This document shows, in pieces, positions 16,209 to 28,338 of a DNA stretch of 64,000 nt. The position numbers and the translations under genes were made by a program. Within the stretch, counting starts at the first letter, position 1; each line of letters begins with the position of its first letter. Below the pieces are notes generated by a model. It worked only from the letters and a program-made list of their open reading frames with translations, was not told the DNA's origin and searched no databases. Origin of the DNA: SHVZ01 sp041906305 (lineage in GTDB: Bacteria > Pseudomonadota > Alphaproteobacteria > SHVZ01); contig JAYRJL010000003.1 of NCBI GenBank assembly GCA_041906305.1, forward strand, positions 124,001 through 188,000, given 5' to 3'.

Positions 16209-17248
16209 ATGAGCCGAGGCGCATGACCGACTCCCGCCGCATCCTGATCGTCTCGGATGCGTGGAAGCCGCAGGTCAACGGCGTCGTCCGCACCATCGCG
16301 CACACGGTGCGCGAGCTCGAGAAGATGGGCCACGCGGTCGAAGTCGTCGGCCCCGAGCGCTTCCGCACCTTCCCGCTGCCGAGCTATCCCGAGATCCGCA
16401 TCGCCTGGTGGCCGAAGCCCGGCGTCGCCAGGGCGATCGACGACTTCAGGCCGGATGCGATCCATATCGCGACCGAAGGTCCGCTGGGGAAGGCCGCGCG
16501 CAGCATCTGCCTCAAGCGCGGCTACGCCTTCACCACCGCCTATCACACGCAGTTCCCCGAATACGTGCACGCGCGCATCCGGGTGCCGCTCTGGCTCACC
16601 TACGGCATCCTGCGCCGTTTCCACGCCGCCTCGAGCGCGGTGATGGTGGCGACGCCGAGCCTCGAGGAGACGCTGGCGGCGCGCGGCTTCAAGTCCCTGG
16701 TACGCTGGTCGCGCGGGGTCGACGTCGATCTCTTCCGGCCGCGGCCGAAGGACGTCTACAACTTCCCGCGTCCGATCCTGCTCTATGCCGGTCGCGTCGC
16801 CATCGAGAAGAACATCGAGGCTTTCTGTGCCCTCGACGTGCCGGGAACCAAGGTCGTGATCGGCCGCGGCCCGGCGCTCGACACCCTCAAGGCCGCGTAT
16901 CCGGACGTGAAATTCCTTGGCTTCCTCGACAACGGCAAGCTCGCCGCGCATTTCGCCGGCGCCGACTGCTTCGTCTTCCCGAGCCGCACGGACACCTTCG
17001 GCCTGGTGCTGCTCGAGGCGCTGGCCTCGGGCGTCCCGATCGCGGCCTATCCGGTCACCGGCCCCCGCGACGTGATCACCGACGGGAAGATCGGCGCGCT
17101 CGACGAGGACCTCGGCGCCGCCATCCGCCGCGCCCTTGAGGGCGACCCCGATGCCTGCCGCCGCCACGCGCTCGCCTATTCCTGGGAGGCCGCCGCGCGG
17201 CAGTTCCTGGTCAACCTCGCGCCGATCACCCAGCGCGCGACACCTTGA
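16205..17248 (+). CDS. GT4 glycosyltransferase, Agt-type diacylglycerol glycosyltransferase
   Basis: The 347-residue GT-B glycosyltransferase has SDAWKPQVNGVVRT near residues 17-30 and the acceptor-side YHTQFPEYVHARI. It also has LLYAGRVAIEKNIEAF and the donor-site FPSRTDTFGLVLLEALASG (EX7E region). This is the MgtA/Agt pattern of diacylglycerol or phosphatidylinositol glycosyltransferases. The ATG at 16205 overlaps the plcP stop (ATGA), so translation is coupled; an ATG at 16223 is the alternative start. In alphaproteobacteria, Agt transfers glucose, galactose or glucuronic acid to the diacylglycerol released by PlcP, giving glycolipids that replace phospholipids. The sugar used here is unknown. 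Confidence 0.82.
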   Translation: MNEPRRMTDSRRILIVSDAWKPQVNGVVRTIAHTVRELEKMGHAVEVVGPERFRTFPLPSYPEIRIAWWPKPGVARAIDDFRPDAIHIATEGPLGKAARSICLKRGYAFTTAYHTQFPEYVHARIRVPLWLTYGILRRFHAASSAVMVATPSLEETLAARGFKSLVRWSRGVDVDLFRPRPKDVYNFPRPILLYAGRVAIEKNIEAFCALDVPGTKVVIGRGPALDTLKAAYPDVKFLGFLDNGKLAAHFAGADCFVFPSRTDTFGLVLLEALASGVPIAAYPVTGPRDVITDGKIGALDEDLGAAIRRALEGDPDACRRHALAYSWEAAARQFLVNLAPITQRATP

Positions 17249-17258
17249 GGATCGCCCC

Positions 17259-18473
17259 ATGACTTCGCTTGCGCTTCGGCGCGCCGTGCATCGAAGCCCG
17301 ATCGCCTCGACGTCGGGCCTGCTCGAACGGCTGTTCACGCTGTGGTTCGCGCGGCTGGTCTATACGCAGATCTGGGAAGATCCGCGGGTCGACCGCGAGG
17401 CGATGGCCTTGGAAGCCGACAGCCGTATCGTCGCGATCGGCTCGGCCGGCTGCAATGCGCTTGCCTACCTCGCCGACAACCCGGCCTCGATCGACGTAGT
17501 CGATCTCAACCAGGCGCACCTCTCGCTGACCCGCCTCAAGGTCGCGGCGATGCGCCACCTGCCAGACCACGACGCGGCTCTCTGCTTCCTCGGCGCCGCC
17601 GACCATGCCGGCAACGTCGCGCTCTACCGCGAGCACATCGCCTCGCACCTCGATCGCGCCACGCGCGCCTTCTGGGAGAACCGCCGGCCGATCGGCGGTG
17701 CCCGGATACGACTTTTCGAGAAGGGCCTGCATCGCCACGGCGCCACCGGGCGCTTCATCGGCGTGCTGCACTGGCTCTGCCATCACATGAGCTACCGCCC
17801 GGAACGGATCCTCGAGGCGGTCAGCCTCGACCAGCAGAAGCAGATCTTCGCCGAGGAGATGGCGTCCGTGTTCGAGACGCGGCTCGCCAAGCTGGTCTGC
17901 AAGCTGCCGATCTCCTTCTACAGCCTAGGCATTCCGCCGGCGCAGTACGCGGCGCTGGCGGCCGAGGCCGATGGCTCGATCGTCGACGTCTGGAAGTCCA
18001 GGCTGGAGCGGCTCGCGACCGGCTTTCCGATCGCCGACAATCCGTTTGCCTGGATCGCCTTCGGCGGCCGCTACGATCTCGCCGGCATGCAGGCGGTACC
18101 GGAATTCCTGAAGCCCGACCGCTACGAGGCGATCAGGGCCAGGACCCCGCGGATCGCGACCCACGCCGGCTCGATGACCGCGTTCCTGACAGCCGCGCCC
18201 AACGCCAGCTACGACCGCTACGTGCTGCTCGACGCCCAGGACTGGATGACGCCGGAACAGCTGCAGCTGCTGTGGCGCCAGATCTGGCGCACCGCCAGGC
18301 CCGGCGCACGCGTGATCTTCCGCACCGCGGGATCCGCCTCGCCGCTCGAGACCGCTCTCACCGGCGACCTGCTCAAGCCCTGGCAGTATGACGCGGCGAC
18401 CAGCCACCGCCTGCACGACCGGGACCGCTCCGCGATCTACGGCGGCTTCCACCTCTATCGCTGGGTCGCGTGA
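17259..18473 (+). CDS. btaA: BtaA, SAM:diacylglycerol 3-amino-3-carboxypropyltransferase
   Basis: The 404-residue protein has the characteristic BtaA N-terminal signature YTQIWEDPRVDREAMAL, the SAM-fold segment VAIGSAGCNALAYLADNP, and VDLNQAHL. The conserved C-terminal stretches include DAQDWMTPEQLQLLWRQI and YGGFHLY. BtaA moves the aminocarboxypropyl group of SAM onto diacylglycerol to give diacylglyceryl homoserine, the first step of DGTS betaine-lipid synthesis. The ATG at 17259 lies 10 nt after the Agt stop, with GAGG just upstream. The cluster order places it immediately before btaB. Function is well supported by motifs and by context. Confidence 0.93.
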   Translation: MTSLALRRAVHRSPIASTSGLLERLFTLWFARLVYTQIWEDPRVDREAMALEADSRIVAIGSAGCNALAYLADNPASIDVVDLNQAHLSLTRLKVAAMRHLPDHDAALCFLGAADHAGNVALYREHIASHLDRATRAFWENRRPIGGARIRLFEKGLHRHGATGRFIGVLHWLCHHMSYRPERILEAVSLDQQKQIFAEEMASVFETRLAKLVCKLPISFYSLGIPPAQYAALAAEADGSIVDVWKSRLERLATGFPIADNPFAWIAFGGRYDLAGMQAVPEFLKPDRYEAIRARTPRIATHAGSMTAFLTAAPNASYDRYVLLDAQDWMTPEQLQLLWRQIWRTARPGARVIFRTAGSASPLETALTGDLLKPWQYDAATSHRLHDRDRSAIYGGFHLYRWVA

Positions 18474-18477
18474 CGTC

Positions 18478-19107
18478 GTGACGGATGATGCTTTCGTCCG
18501 CATGGAGCGGATGTACCGCCCGCAGGTCCTCTTCTACGATCTCACGCGCAAGCCCTACCTGCTCGGCCGCGACCGGCTGATCGAGACCATGCCGCTCCGC
18601 CGCGGCGACTTCGTCTGCGAGGTCGGCTGCGGCACGGCCCGCAACCTGGCCCGGCTCGAACGGCGCGATCCGACGCTGCGCCTCTTCGGCCTGGATGCCT
18701 CCGCCGCGATGCTCGAGAGGGCACGGCCGCGGACGCGCGCGCGCCTCGCCCGCGGGCTCGCCGAGCAGCTCGACCCGGGGACACAGTTCGGCCTCGACCG
18801 GCCGTTCGACCGCATCGTCTTCTCCTATGCGCTCTCGATGTTCCCGGACTGGCGGGGCGCGTTCGACCGCGCCCTTTCGGTGCTGCGTCCGGGCGGCACG
18901 GTCGCGATCGTCGACTTCGGCGAACAGGCGAACTGGCCGGCGCCGCTGAAGCAGGGCTTGCGCGCCTGGCTTCGTCTGTTCGACGTGAATCCGGTCGACG
19001 GCCTCGACGCGCATCTCGGCGCGCTCGCCGCCTCCGGACGCGGACGGGCCGAGACGAAGACGGTCGCCGCCGGCTACGCGCGGATCGCGATTTTCGAGAA
19101 GGCCTAG
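18478..19107 (+). CDS. btaB: BtaB, diacylglyceryl homoserine N-methyltransferase
   Basis: The 209-residue class I methyltransferase has its SAM loop EVGCGTARN at residues 48-56 and a second motif around FGLDASAAML. It also has the BtaB-typical start MYRPQVLFYDLTRKPYLLGRD. It should add three methyl groups to diacylglyceryl homoserine, giving the betaine lipid DGTS. The most likely start is GTG at 18478, four bases after the btaA stop; an ATG at 18502 is possible. Its stop shares a CTAG with the convergent Rrf2 gene. It closes the plcP-agt-btaA-btaB plus-strand unit. Confidence 0.92.
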   Translation: MTDDAFVRMERMYRPQVLFYDLTRKPYLLGRDRLIETMPLRRGDFVCEVGCGTARNLARLERRDPTLRLFGLDASAAMLERARPRTRARLARGLAEQLDPGTQFGLDRPFDRIVFSYALSMFPDWRGAFDRALSVLRPGGTVAIVDFGEQANWPAPLKQGLRAWLRLFDVNPVDGLDAHLGALAASGRGRAETKTVAAGYARIAIFEKA

Positions 19108-19526
19108 GCCGCTTCGGACTTGAGGTCGCTCACCACCTCGGCGAGCGAGGTGCGTTTCAGCTCGCGCGCCAGCGCCGCCTCGGCGCGGCCAAGCACGCCC
19201 GAAAGCACGCGCTCGATGTTGCGGCCGACGGGGCAGCAGGTGCTGGGATGATCGTGGATCGCGAACGGTTCCGGCGCCTCGACCGCGGCACGAAGGTCGT
19301 GCAGCGTGATGCGGTCCGCCGGCCGCGCCAGGACCGATCCGCCGGCGGCGCCGCGACGCGCATTGACCAGGCCGGCGCGGGCCAGGGCCGCGACGATTCG
19401 CCGAACGACCACCGGATTGGTGTCGATCGAGTGCGCGATCTCGGCCGACGTCTTCGGCGTCTCGCCCGCCAGGGCGAGAAGCGCCGCGATGTGAACGGCC
19501 ATCGAGAACTGGCAATTGCCGGGCAT
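19104..19526 (-). CDS. Rrf2-family transcriptional regulator
   Basis: The 140-residue winged-helix regulator begins MPGNCQFSMAVHIAALLAL. The recognition region includes TSAEIAHSIDTNPVVVRRIVAALARAGLV and RGAAGGSVLARPADRITL, as in Rrf2/YwnA proteins. Cysteines are few (Cys5 and an adjacent pair in STCCPVG), so it does not show the spaced three-cysteine cluster of IscR or NsrR and may not bind an Fe-S cluster. The ATG at 19526 is preferred to a GTG at 19556 because homologues begin here. Targets are unknown. It diverges from the NodZ-like paralogue pair, which makes those genes the first candidates. Confidence 0.87.
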   Translation of the reverse strand: MPGNCQFSMAVHIAALLALAGETPKTSAEIAHSIDTNPVVVRRIVAALARAGLVNARRGAAGGSVLARPADRITLHDLRAAVEAPEPFAIHDHPSTCCPVGRNIERVLSGVLGRAEAALARELKRTSLAEVVSDLKSEAA

Positions 19527-19637
19527 GTTTCGATTCTCTCTGGCGAAGTCTAGCACAGGTGGCCGGCGGCCCTTCGCGTTTCAAGGCGGGGCTTTCCGTT
19601 CCAAGCGGATGAAGAGTCCCCTATCCTCGCCGCTCGC
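19527..19637. promoter_or_regulatory. Divergent region between the Rrf2 regulator and the NodZ-like pair
   Basis: These 111 nt lie between two divergent starts and should hold both promoters and possibly the Rrf2 operator. I see no clear inverted repeat or consensus promoter pair here. Confidence 0.35.
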
Positions 19638-20873
19638 ATGGCCCACGATCCCGCCCTGGTCCAGCAGACGCTGGCGCACGCCCAGCAGGCGCTGCACGAA
19701 CACGACCTGTCGCGGGCGACCCGATATCTCCAGCGGCTGCACAACGCCGGCCTCGCGGACGCCACCAGCCACCAGATGCTGGCGATCGTCGCGATCGAGC
19801 TCGGGCTCTTCGAACCAGCCCGACGACACCTGGAGGCGGCGCGAAGGCTGGTCCCGGCGCCGGAGGCGCGGGAGCGCTTCCTCGTGATCCGGGCCTGGGG
19901 CGCGGGCTTCTGGGCCGACGTGCTGCACACGGTCCACGGCCTCGCGCTCGCCGAGGCGAGCGGCCGCACGCCGATCGTCCATTGGGGGCTCGAAAGCCGC
20001 TATCGGCGTTCCGGCGTCGAGAACGCGTGGCCCCTATATTTCGAGTCGGTCTCGCCGCACACCATCGCGACGGCCGAGCGGGAAGGCCTCTCGATCTTTC
20101 CGCCGAAATGGACGCGGGCCAACCTGCGCGCGCTTCGCGTCAACAAGGACGACGGCGACTGGAGCTCGCTGTCGGGGCTCTACCTGATCAACTGCGGCGC
20201 CGACGTCGCGGTGATGGACTTCTTCACCGAGCTCGAGGACCTGGCGCCGTGGTTCGCACCCGGCCATCCCCTCGCCGCCGCCGATCCCGAGCCGGCGCTC
20301 GGCCTTCTCTACCGCCGCCACGTCCGGCTGACGCGCGAACTGACCGAAGAGCTCGATCGCTTCGAGGCGCAGCTGATCGGCCGGCGGCCGACCATCGCCA
20401 TGCACTACCGCACCCAGGGCCTGCCGAAGATCACCGAGGCCGCCGACCGCAAGGGCCTCGGCCCCGAGCGCTTCGCCGAGGCGATCGACCGCTACCTCGC
20501 CGCCAACCGAGACGCCGGCATCTACCTGATGACCGACTTCGCGCCGGCCGTGGCCTATTTCCGCGAGCGTTACGGCGACCGCGTCGCCTGTCGCGAGGTG
20601 ACGCGGGTCGAGCGGGTCGAGGACCAGTCTATCGAGATCCACCAGCAGCATGACGGCGTGACGCTCGGCCGGGAGGTCGTGCTCGACACCTTCCTCGCCG
20701 CTCGCTGCGACGCCTTCATCGGCGACGGCGCCTCGGGCGTCTCGCAGGCGGTGACGCGGCTCAAGGAGTGGCCGAAGGGGACGACGACGCTGTTCCGTCC
20801 CGGCCAGACGGCGCTGGCCGGTCAGATCCGCCGGCACGGCGATCCGTCGCCCTGGTGGAACCCGACGAGCTGA
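19638..20873 (+). CDS. NodZ/GT23-like putative glycosyltransferase with TPR-like N-terminus, copy 1
   Basis: The 411-residue protein has a helical N-terminal part (residues 5-75, with repeat-like ALHEHDLSRATRYLQRLHNAG and LGLFEPARRHLEAARRL). A catalytic-type domain follows. WGAGFWADVLHTVHGLALAEASGRTPIVHWG (87-117) resembles the start of NodZ-like fucosyltransferases in layout. MHYRTQG (255-261) sits where GT23 enzymes have the HxR donor motif. YLMTDFAP and DAFIGDGASGVSQAV match late conserved strands. I infer sugar transfer, perhaps from GDP-fucose or a related donor, but this is a distant resemblance read by eye. A paralogue follows with a one-base overlap. Confidence 0.7.
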   Translation: MAHDPALVQQTLAHAQQALHEHDLSRATRYLQRLHNAGLADATSHQMLAIVAIELGLFEPARRHLEAARRLVPAPEARERFLVIRAWGAGFWADVLHTVHGLALAEASGRTPIVHWGLESRYRRSGVENAWPLYFESVSPHTIATAEREGLSIFPPKWTRANLRALRVNKDDGDWSSLSGLYLINCGADVAVMDFFTELEDLAPWFAPGHPLAAADPEPALGLLYRRHVRLTRELTEELDRFEAQLIGRRPTIAMHYRTQGLPKITEAADRKGLGPERFAEAIDRYLAANRDAGIYLMTDFAPAVAYFRERYGDRVACREVTRVERVEDQSIEIHQQHDGVTLGREVVLDTFLAARCDAFIGDGASGVSQAVTRLKEWPKGTTTLFRPGQTALAGQIRRHGDPSPWWNPTS

Positions 20874-22105
20874 TGACCTACGACGCGCGCCTGATCGAGG
20901 AGACGATGCGGCGGGCGGGGCGTGCGCTGCGCGAAGGCGACCATTCGCGCGCCAACCGGCTGCTGCAGAGGCTTCATTCTGCCGGCCATGCGAGCGCGGA
21001 AAGCCACCGCATGCTGGCGACGATCGGCGCCGAGCTCGGCCTTTTCGACCACGCCGTCCGCCACGCCGACGATGCGCGGCGGCTGCAGCCTCCACCGGAC
21101 GGGCGCGAACGCTTCCTCGTGATCCGCGCCTGGGGGGCGGGGTTCTGGGCGGACGTCTCGCACACGGTCATCGGGCTCGCCTTCGCCGAGGCATCGGGAC
21201 GCACCCCGATCATCCACTGGGGACGCGAGTGCCGGTACCGCCGCGCCGGCATCGAGGATGCCTGGCGCCTCTACTTCGAGCCGGTCTCGACACATACGAT
21301 CGCGACCGCCGAGCAGGACGGCCTCTCGATCTTTCCGCCGAAATGGACCAAGGCCAACCTGCGCGAGATCCGCGTCAACAAGGAGACCGGCGACTGGAGC
21401 TCCCTATCGGGGCTCTATCTCCTGAAGCGGGACGAGGATGTCGCGGTCTTCGACTTCTTCACCGAGCTCGACGAGCTGGTGCCGTGGCTGGCCCCGGACC
21501 ATCCGCTCGTGACCGACTTCGAATCCGGGTTCGGCCAGCTCTACCGCCGCTACGTGCGGCCGACGCCGCAGCTCTCCGAGGACCTCGCGCGCTTCGAGGC
21601 GCGACTGATCAAGCGCCGGCCGACCATCGCCGCGCATTTCCGCACCCAGGGCCCGGAAAAGGTCAGCGAGTCGTCCGACGGCAAGGCGATCGGCCCCGAG
21701 AGCCTAGCCGAGCCGATCGATCGCTATCTCGCGGCCAACGCCGACGCCGGCGTCTACCTGATGACCGACTTCGCGCCGGCCGTGGCCTATTTCCGCGAGC
21801 GCTACGGCGATCGCCTCGCCTGCCGCGAAGTCACGCGGATCAAGACCTCAGAGGAACGCTCGCTGGAGATCCACCCGCGCTACGACGGCGTCATGCTCGG
21901 CCGCGAAGTGGTGCTCGACACCTTCCTCGCCGTCCGTTGCGATGCCTTCGTCGGCGACGGCGCCTCGGGCGTCTCCTGGGCGGTGAGGCTGCTCAAGGAC
22001 TGGCCGGAAGGCGCCGTGACGCTGCTGAGGAAGCAGCCCGTCGACCTGGCGCGCCCGATCCGCAACCACGCCGATCCCTCGGCGTGGTGGAACCCGCCCG
22101 CTTAA
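20873..22105 (+). CDS. NodZ/GT23-like putative glycosyltransferase, copy 2 (tandem paralogue)
   Basis: The 410-residue protein is colinear with copy 1 and closely similar over its whole length. It shares the TPR-like N-terminus (ALREGDHSRANRLLQRLHSAG), RAWGAGFWADVSHTVIGLAFAEASGRTP, AHFRTQG in place of MHYRTQG, the same YLMTDFAPAVAYFRERYGDR block, and DAFVGDGASGVSWAV. Its ATG overlaps the TGA of copy 1 by one base, so the pair arose by tandem duplication and stayed coupled. Differences are spread throughout, so this is an old duplication and not an assembly artefact. Retention of both hints at distinct substrates or a heterodimer. The gene ends 9 nt before the convergent ppdK stop. Confidence 0.7.
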   Translation: MTYDARLIEETMRRAGRALREGDHSRANRLLQRLHSAGHASAESHRMLATIGAELGLFDHAVRHADDARRLQPPPDGRERFLVIRAWGAGFWADVSHTVIGLAFAEASGRTPIIHWGRECRYRRAGIEDAWRLYFEPVSTHTIATAEQDGLSIFPPKWTKANLREIRVNKETGDWSSLSGLYLLKRDEDVAVFDFFTELDELVPWLAPDHPLVTDFESGFGQLYRRYVRPTPQLSEDLARFEARLIKRRPTIAAHFRTQGPEKVSESSDGKAIGPESLAEPIDRYLAANADAGVYLMTDFAPAVAYFRERYGDRLACREVTRIKTSEERSLEIHPRYDGVMLGREVVLDTFLAVRCDAFVGDGASGVSWAVRLLKDWPEGAVTLLRKQPVDLARPIRNHADPSAWWNPPA

Positions 22106-22114
22106 GACCTGGCC

Positions 22115-24790
<2,676 letters not shown>

Positions 24791-24792
24791 GG

Positions 24793-26886
24793 TCAGCCCT
24801 CGATCTTCGAGAAGTCGGCGATCGCGTCCATGCCGACGCGGATCTGTGAAAGGAGGCAGAGGCGGTTGGCGCGAAGCTCAGCCTCCTCGGCGTTGACGGT
24901 CACCTTGTCGAAAAACTCGTCGACAGGGGCGCGCAGATGCGCGAGCGCGCCCATCGCGCCCGAGAAGTCCTCGTCGGCGAGAAGCGGATCGGCCTTCGAT
25001 CCGACGTCGAGGATCGCCTGGTGGAGGCGCCCCTCTTCGGGCACCGCGAAACGCCTGGGATCGGCGAGCCGGTCGTAGCGCCTGGCGTCCTTCTTCTCCT
25101 CGATGCGGAGGATGTTGGCGGCGCGGCGATAGGCCACCAGCAGGTTGGCGCCGTCGTCGGACGCGACGAAGCCCTTCAGCGCCTCGCCGCGCGAGATGAG
25201 CCGCACGAGATCGTCCTCGCCACCGGGCACCGCGAAGACCGCGGCGACGAGGTCGTGCTTGAGGCCCTGGTCGCGCAGATGGACCTTGAGACGGTCGGCG
25301 AAGAAATCGAGCAAAGCGCGCGCGACGCCATCGGCCTTCGACTTGTCGAAGCCGGCATAGAGCGCATGGGATCGCTCGAACAGCTCGAGCAGGCCGATAC
25401 GCAGCTTGTTCTCGATGATCAGCCGGATCGCGCCCAGCGCGGCGCGGCGGAGCGCGAACGGATCCTTGGAGCCCGTCGGCTTCTCGTCGATCGCGAAGAA
25501 GCCGACCAGCGTGTCGATCTTGTCGGCGAGCGCGACCGCGACCGAGGCAGGCGCGGTCGGGCAGCGATCCTCGGGCCCCTTGGGGGCGTAGTGATCGGCG
25601 ATCGCCTCGGCGATGGCCTCGGTCTCTCCGTCGTGGCGGGCGTAGTAGCGGCCCATCACGCCCTGGAGCTCCGGAAACTCGCCGACCATGCCGGTCGTCA
25701 GGTCAGCCTTGGCGAGGCGGCCGGCGCGTTCCGCCTGGGCCGCGTCGCACTCGGACACCTTCGTCGCGAGCCAGCGTGCGAGGCCGGCGATGCGCTCGGC
25801 CTTGTCGGCCATCGTGCCGAGGCCCTGGTAGAACAGGATCGAGGCGAGGTCGCCAGTGCGGTCGGCGAGCCTCTTCTTGCGATCCTGATCCCAGAAGAAG
25901 CGCGCGTCCGAAAGCCGCGCGCGCAGCACGCGCTCGTTGCCGGCGACCACTTGCTTGCCGCCGTCCTCGTTCTCCATGTTGGCGACGACGACGAAGTGCG
26001 GCGCCAGGCTGTCGTCGAGGCGGAGGCAGGCGAAGTATTTCTGGTTGTTCCGCATCGAGGTGGTCAGCACCTCGGGCGGGACGCTCATGAACTCGTCGTC
26101 GATCTTGCCGAACAGCGGCACCGGCCACTCGACGAGGCCCGCGACCTCTTCGAGAAGACCCTCGTCCACCTTGAGCTGAAGGCCATGCTCGCCGGCGCGC
26201 TGGCCGGCGACGCGGCTGATATAGGCCTTCCGCTCGGCGGCATCGACCATCACGCAGGCCTTGTCGAGCTTGTCGGCGTAGTCCTCGAACGAGGTCACCG
26301 CGAACGGCGCAGGCGCGAGGAAGCGGTGGCCGACGGTCTCGTTGGTGAAACCCATGGCGCCGCCGCCGAGATCGATCCTTCCCGGCACCGTCTCGCCGCC
26401 GAACACGCAGAGCACCGCGTGCAGCGGGCGGATCCAGCGCTGCCCCCAGGTCGCCCAGCGCATCGACTTCGGCCAGTCGAAGGCCTTGATCAGCGTCGGC
26501 ACGATCTCGGCCAGCACCGCGGTCGTGGCGCGGCCCGGCTGCTTCTGGACCGCGAAGTAGAAGACGCCCTTGCCGCTATCGCGCTGCTCGGCCTGGTCGA
26601 GGCTCGCAAGGCCGGCCGCCTTGAGGAAGCCGTCGATCGCGCCCTGCGGCGACCCGACCTTCGGCCCCTTGCGCTCGACAGTGCGGTCGGGCTGCGCCGC
26701 CGGCAGGTCGGCGACCACCGCGGTCAGCCGGCGCGGGCCGGCATAGGTCTTCACCGCGTCCTTCGGCAGCTCGAAGCCGTTCTCGGCGAGAAGCGCCGTC
26801 AGACGCTCCTTCAGCTGCTCGCCGGCGCGACGCTGCATGCGGGCCGGGATTTCCTCCGACCTTATCTCGAGGAGAAGCTCAGGCAC
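24793..26886 (-). CDS. glyS: Glycyl-tRNA synthetase beta subunit
   Basis: The 697-residue GlyS begins [18 protein letters not shown], the canonical opening. It carries the segments [31 protein letters not shown] and a C-terminal anticodon-binding region ([25 protein letters not shown]). It forms an alpha2beta2 enzyme with GlyQ to charge tRNA-Gly. The start overlaps the glyQ stop region by 8 nt, and ppdK follows two bases after its stop. Confidence 0.97.
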   Translation of the reverse strand: MPELLLEIRSEEIPARMQRRAGEQLKERLTALLAENGFELPKDAVKTYAGPRRLTAVVADLPAAQPDRTVERKGPKVGSPQGAIDGFLKAAGLASLDQAEQRDSGKGVFYFAVQKQPGRATTAVLAEIVPTLIKAFDWPKSMRWATWGQRWIRPLHAVLCVFGGETVPGRIDLGGGAMGFTNETVGHRFLAPAPFAVTSFEDYADKLDKACVMVDAAERKAYISRVAGQRAGEHGLQLKVDEGLLEEVAGLVEWPVPLFGKIDDEFMSVPPEVLTTSMRNNQKYFACLRLDDSLAPHFVVVANMENEDGGKQVVAGNERVLRARLSDARFFWDQDRKKRLADRTGDLASILFYQGLGTMADKAERIAGLARWLATKVSECDAAQAERAGRLAKADLTTGMVGEFPELQGVMGRYYARHDGETEAIAEAIADHYAPKGPEDRCPTAPASVAVALADKIDTLVGFFAIDEKPTGSKDPFALRRAALGAIRLIIENKLRIGLLELFERSHALYAGFDKSKADGVARALLDFFADRLKVHLRDQGLKHDLVAAVFAVPGGEDDLVRLISRGEALKGFVASDDGANLLVAYRRAANILRIEEKKDARRYDRLADPRRFAVPEEGRLHQAILDVGSKADPLLADEDFSGAMGALAHLRAPVDEFFDKVTVNAEEAELRANRLCLLSQIRVGMDAIADFSKIEG

Positions 26887-27763
26887 GCGACTGGCCCACC
26901 CAGGCTTCGCAGCAGGCCTTGGCCAGCGTGCGCACGCGGCCGATATAGGCCTGCCGCTCGGTCACGCTGATGACGCCGCGCGCGTCCAGCAGGTTGAAGG
27001 TGTGACCGGCCTTGAGCACCTGGTCGTAGGCCGGCAGCGCCAGCCCGCGTTCCAGCAGGCGGCTGCATTCCTTCTCGGCATCGGTGAAGCGGACGAACAG
27101 GCGATCGGTGTCGGCGACCTCGAAGTTGAAGGTCGAGAACTCCTGCTCGGCACGAAGATAGATGTCGCGATAGGTCTTGCCGCCCTTGTCCTTGGGCACG
27201 CCGTCCCAGTCGAGATCGAAGATGCTGTCGACGCCCTGGATGTACATCGCCAGGCGTTCGAGGCCGTAGGTGATCTCCACCGGCACCGGATCGCACTCGA
27301 TGCCGCCGACCTGCTGGAAGTAGGTGTATTGGCTGACTTCCATGCCGTCGAGCCAGACCTCCCAGCCGAGGCCCCAGGCGCCGAGGGTCGGGTTCTCCCA
27401 GTCGTCCTCGACGAAGCGGATGTCGTGCGCCATCGGATCGATGCCGAGGCGCCGGAGGCTCTCGAGGTAGAGCTCCTGGTTGTTCGGCGGCGACGGCTTC
27501 ATGATCACCTGGAACTGGTAGTAGTGCTGAAGCCGGTTCGGGTTCTCGCCGTAGCGCCCGTCCTTCGGGCGGCGCGACGGCTGCACATAGGCGCAGTTCC
27601 ATACCCGGTCGGGCCCGAGCGAGCGCAGGGTCGTCGCCGGATGCGACGTGCCGGCGCCCATCTCCATGTCGTAGGGCTGAAGAATGACGCAGCCCTGCTC
27701 CGCCCAATACGCTTGGAGGGTCAGGATCAGAGACTGGAAGCTGGTCGGGCGGGGGGGCGCCAT
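26879..27763 (-). CDS. glyQ: Glycyl-tRNA synthetase alpha subunit
   Basis: The 294-residue GlyQ contains the class II core: [64 protein letters not shown], and [21 protein letters not shown]. It supplies the catalytic aminoacylation site of the two-subunit bacterial enzyme. The ATG at 27763 has AAGGA upstream. It heads the glyQ-glyS-ppdK unit. I looked for a glycine riboswitch in the 145 nt upstream and saw none. Confidence 0.97.
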   Translation of the reverse strand: MAPPRPTSFQSLILTLQAYWAEQGCVILQPYDMEMGAGTSHPATTLRSLGPDRVWNCAYVQPSRRPKDGRYGENPNRLQHYYQFQVIMKPSPPNNQELYLESLRRLGIDPMAHDIRFVEDDWENPTLGAWGLGWEVWLDGMEVSQYTYFQQVGGIECDPVPVEITYGLERLAMYIQGVDSIFDLDWDGVPKDKGGKTYRDIYLRAEQEFSTFNFEVADTDRLFVRFTDAEKECSRLLERGLALPAYDQVLKAGHTFNLLDARGVISVTERQAYIGRVRTLAKACCEAWVGQSRA

Positions 27764-27908
27764 CGGCCGTCCTTTTTGCAGTGCAGCGATATAACCAGGG
27801 CCTGGGGGGTGGTCAAGGCGACATCCCGACGCCCTTCCGATTGCCGGCGGCCGAGCCGGCTTCTACGCTGCCGGACGCTATCCCCCTGCATCCGTTCCGG
27901 AATCGATC

Positions 27909-28337
27909 ATGACCGAGCTCGAAAAGTTCCGCGAGAAATTCCGCATCCCGGCCTTCACCATCCGCGAGTACGACCATTGGGTCTGGTCGCTCCGGCCGGT
28001 GCATACGACGCTCGGTTGCGGGGTGCTGTCGCTCCGGCGCTACTGCCCGCATTTCGGCGAGATGACGCCGGCCGAGGGAACCGAGCTGGCACACGTGGCC
28101 AAGGACATCGAGGGGAAGCTCAAGGCCGCCTTCCAGTTCGAGAAGATCAACTACCTGATGCTGATGATGCTGGACCCGCACGTGCACTTCCACGTGCTGC
28201 CGCGCTACGGCAGCCCGCGCGAGTTCGCCGGCACCACCTGGACCGACGCGAGCTGGCCGACGGCGCCCAACAGCTCGGTCGGCGAGAAGCTCGACGACGC
28301 CAAGGCGGCCGCGATCATCCAAAGGATCCGGGGCTAG
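27909..28337 (+). CDS. HIT-family nucleotide hydrolase/transferase
   Basis: The 142-residue protein contains the histidine triad HVHFHVLPRY, with His91, His93 and His95, preceded by NYLMLMMLDP, the usual strand before the triad. HIT proteins hydrolyse or transfer nucleotidyl groups from dinucleoside polyphosphates, adenylated amines or similar compounds. The N-terminal part, with FTIREYDHWVWSLRPVHTTLG, fits a bacterial HIT subgroup found in alphaproteobacteria. The gene is divergent from glyQ and convergent with the zinc-ribbon gene, one base separating the two stops. The specific substrate is unknown. Confidence 0.85.
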   Translation: MTELEKFREKFRIPAFTIREYDHWVWSLRPVHTTLGCGVLSLRRYCPHFGEMTPAEGTELAHVAKDIEGKLKAAFQFEKINYLMLMMLDPHVHFHVLPRYGSPREFAGTTWTDASWPTAPNSSVGEKLDDAKAAAIIQRIRG

Positions 28338-28338
28338 C

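Noticed and set aside
27764..27908. Glycine riboswitch upstream of glyQ
   Set aside because: No conserved riboswitch core or paired elements recognisable; only a simple ribosome-binding site is seen.
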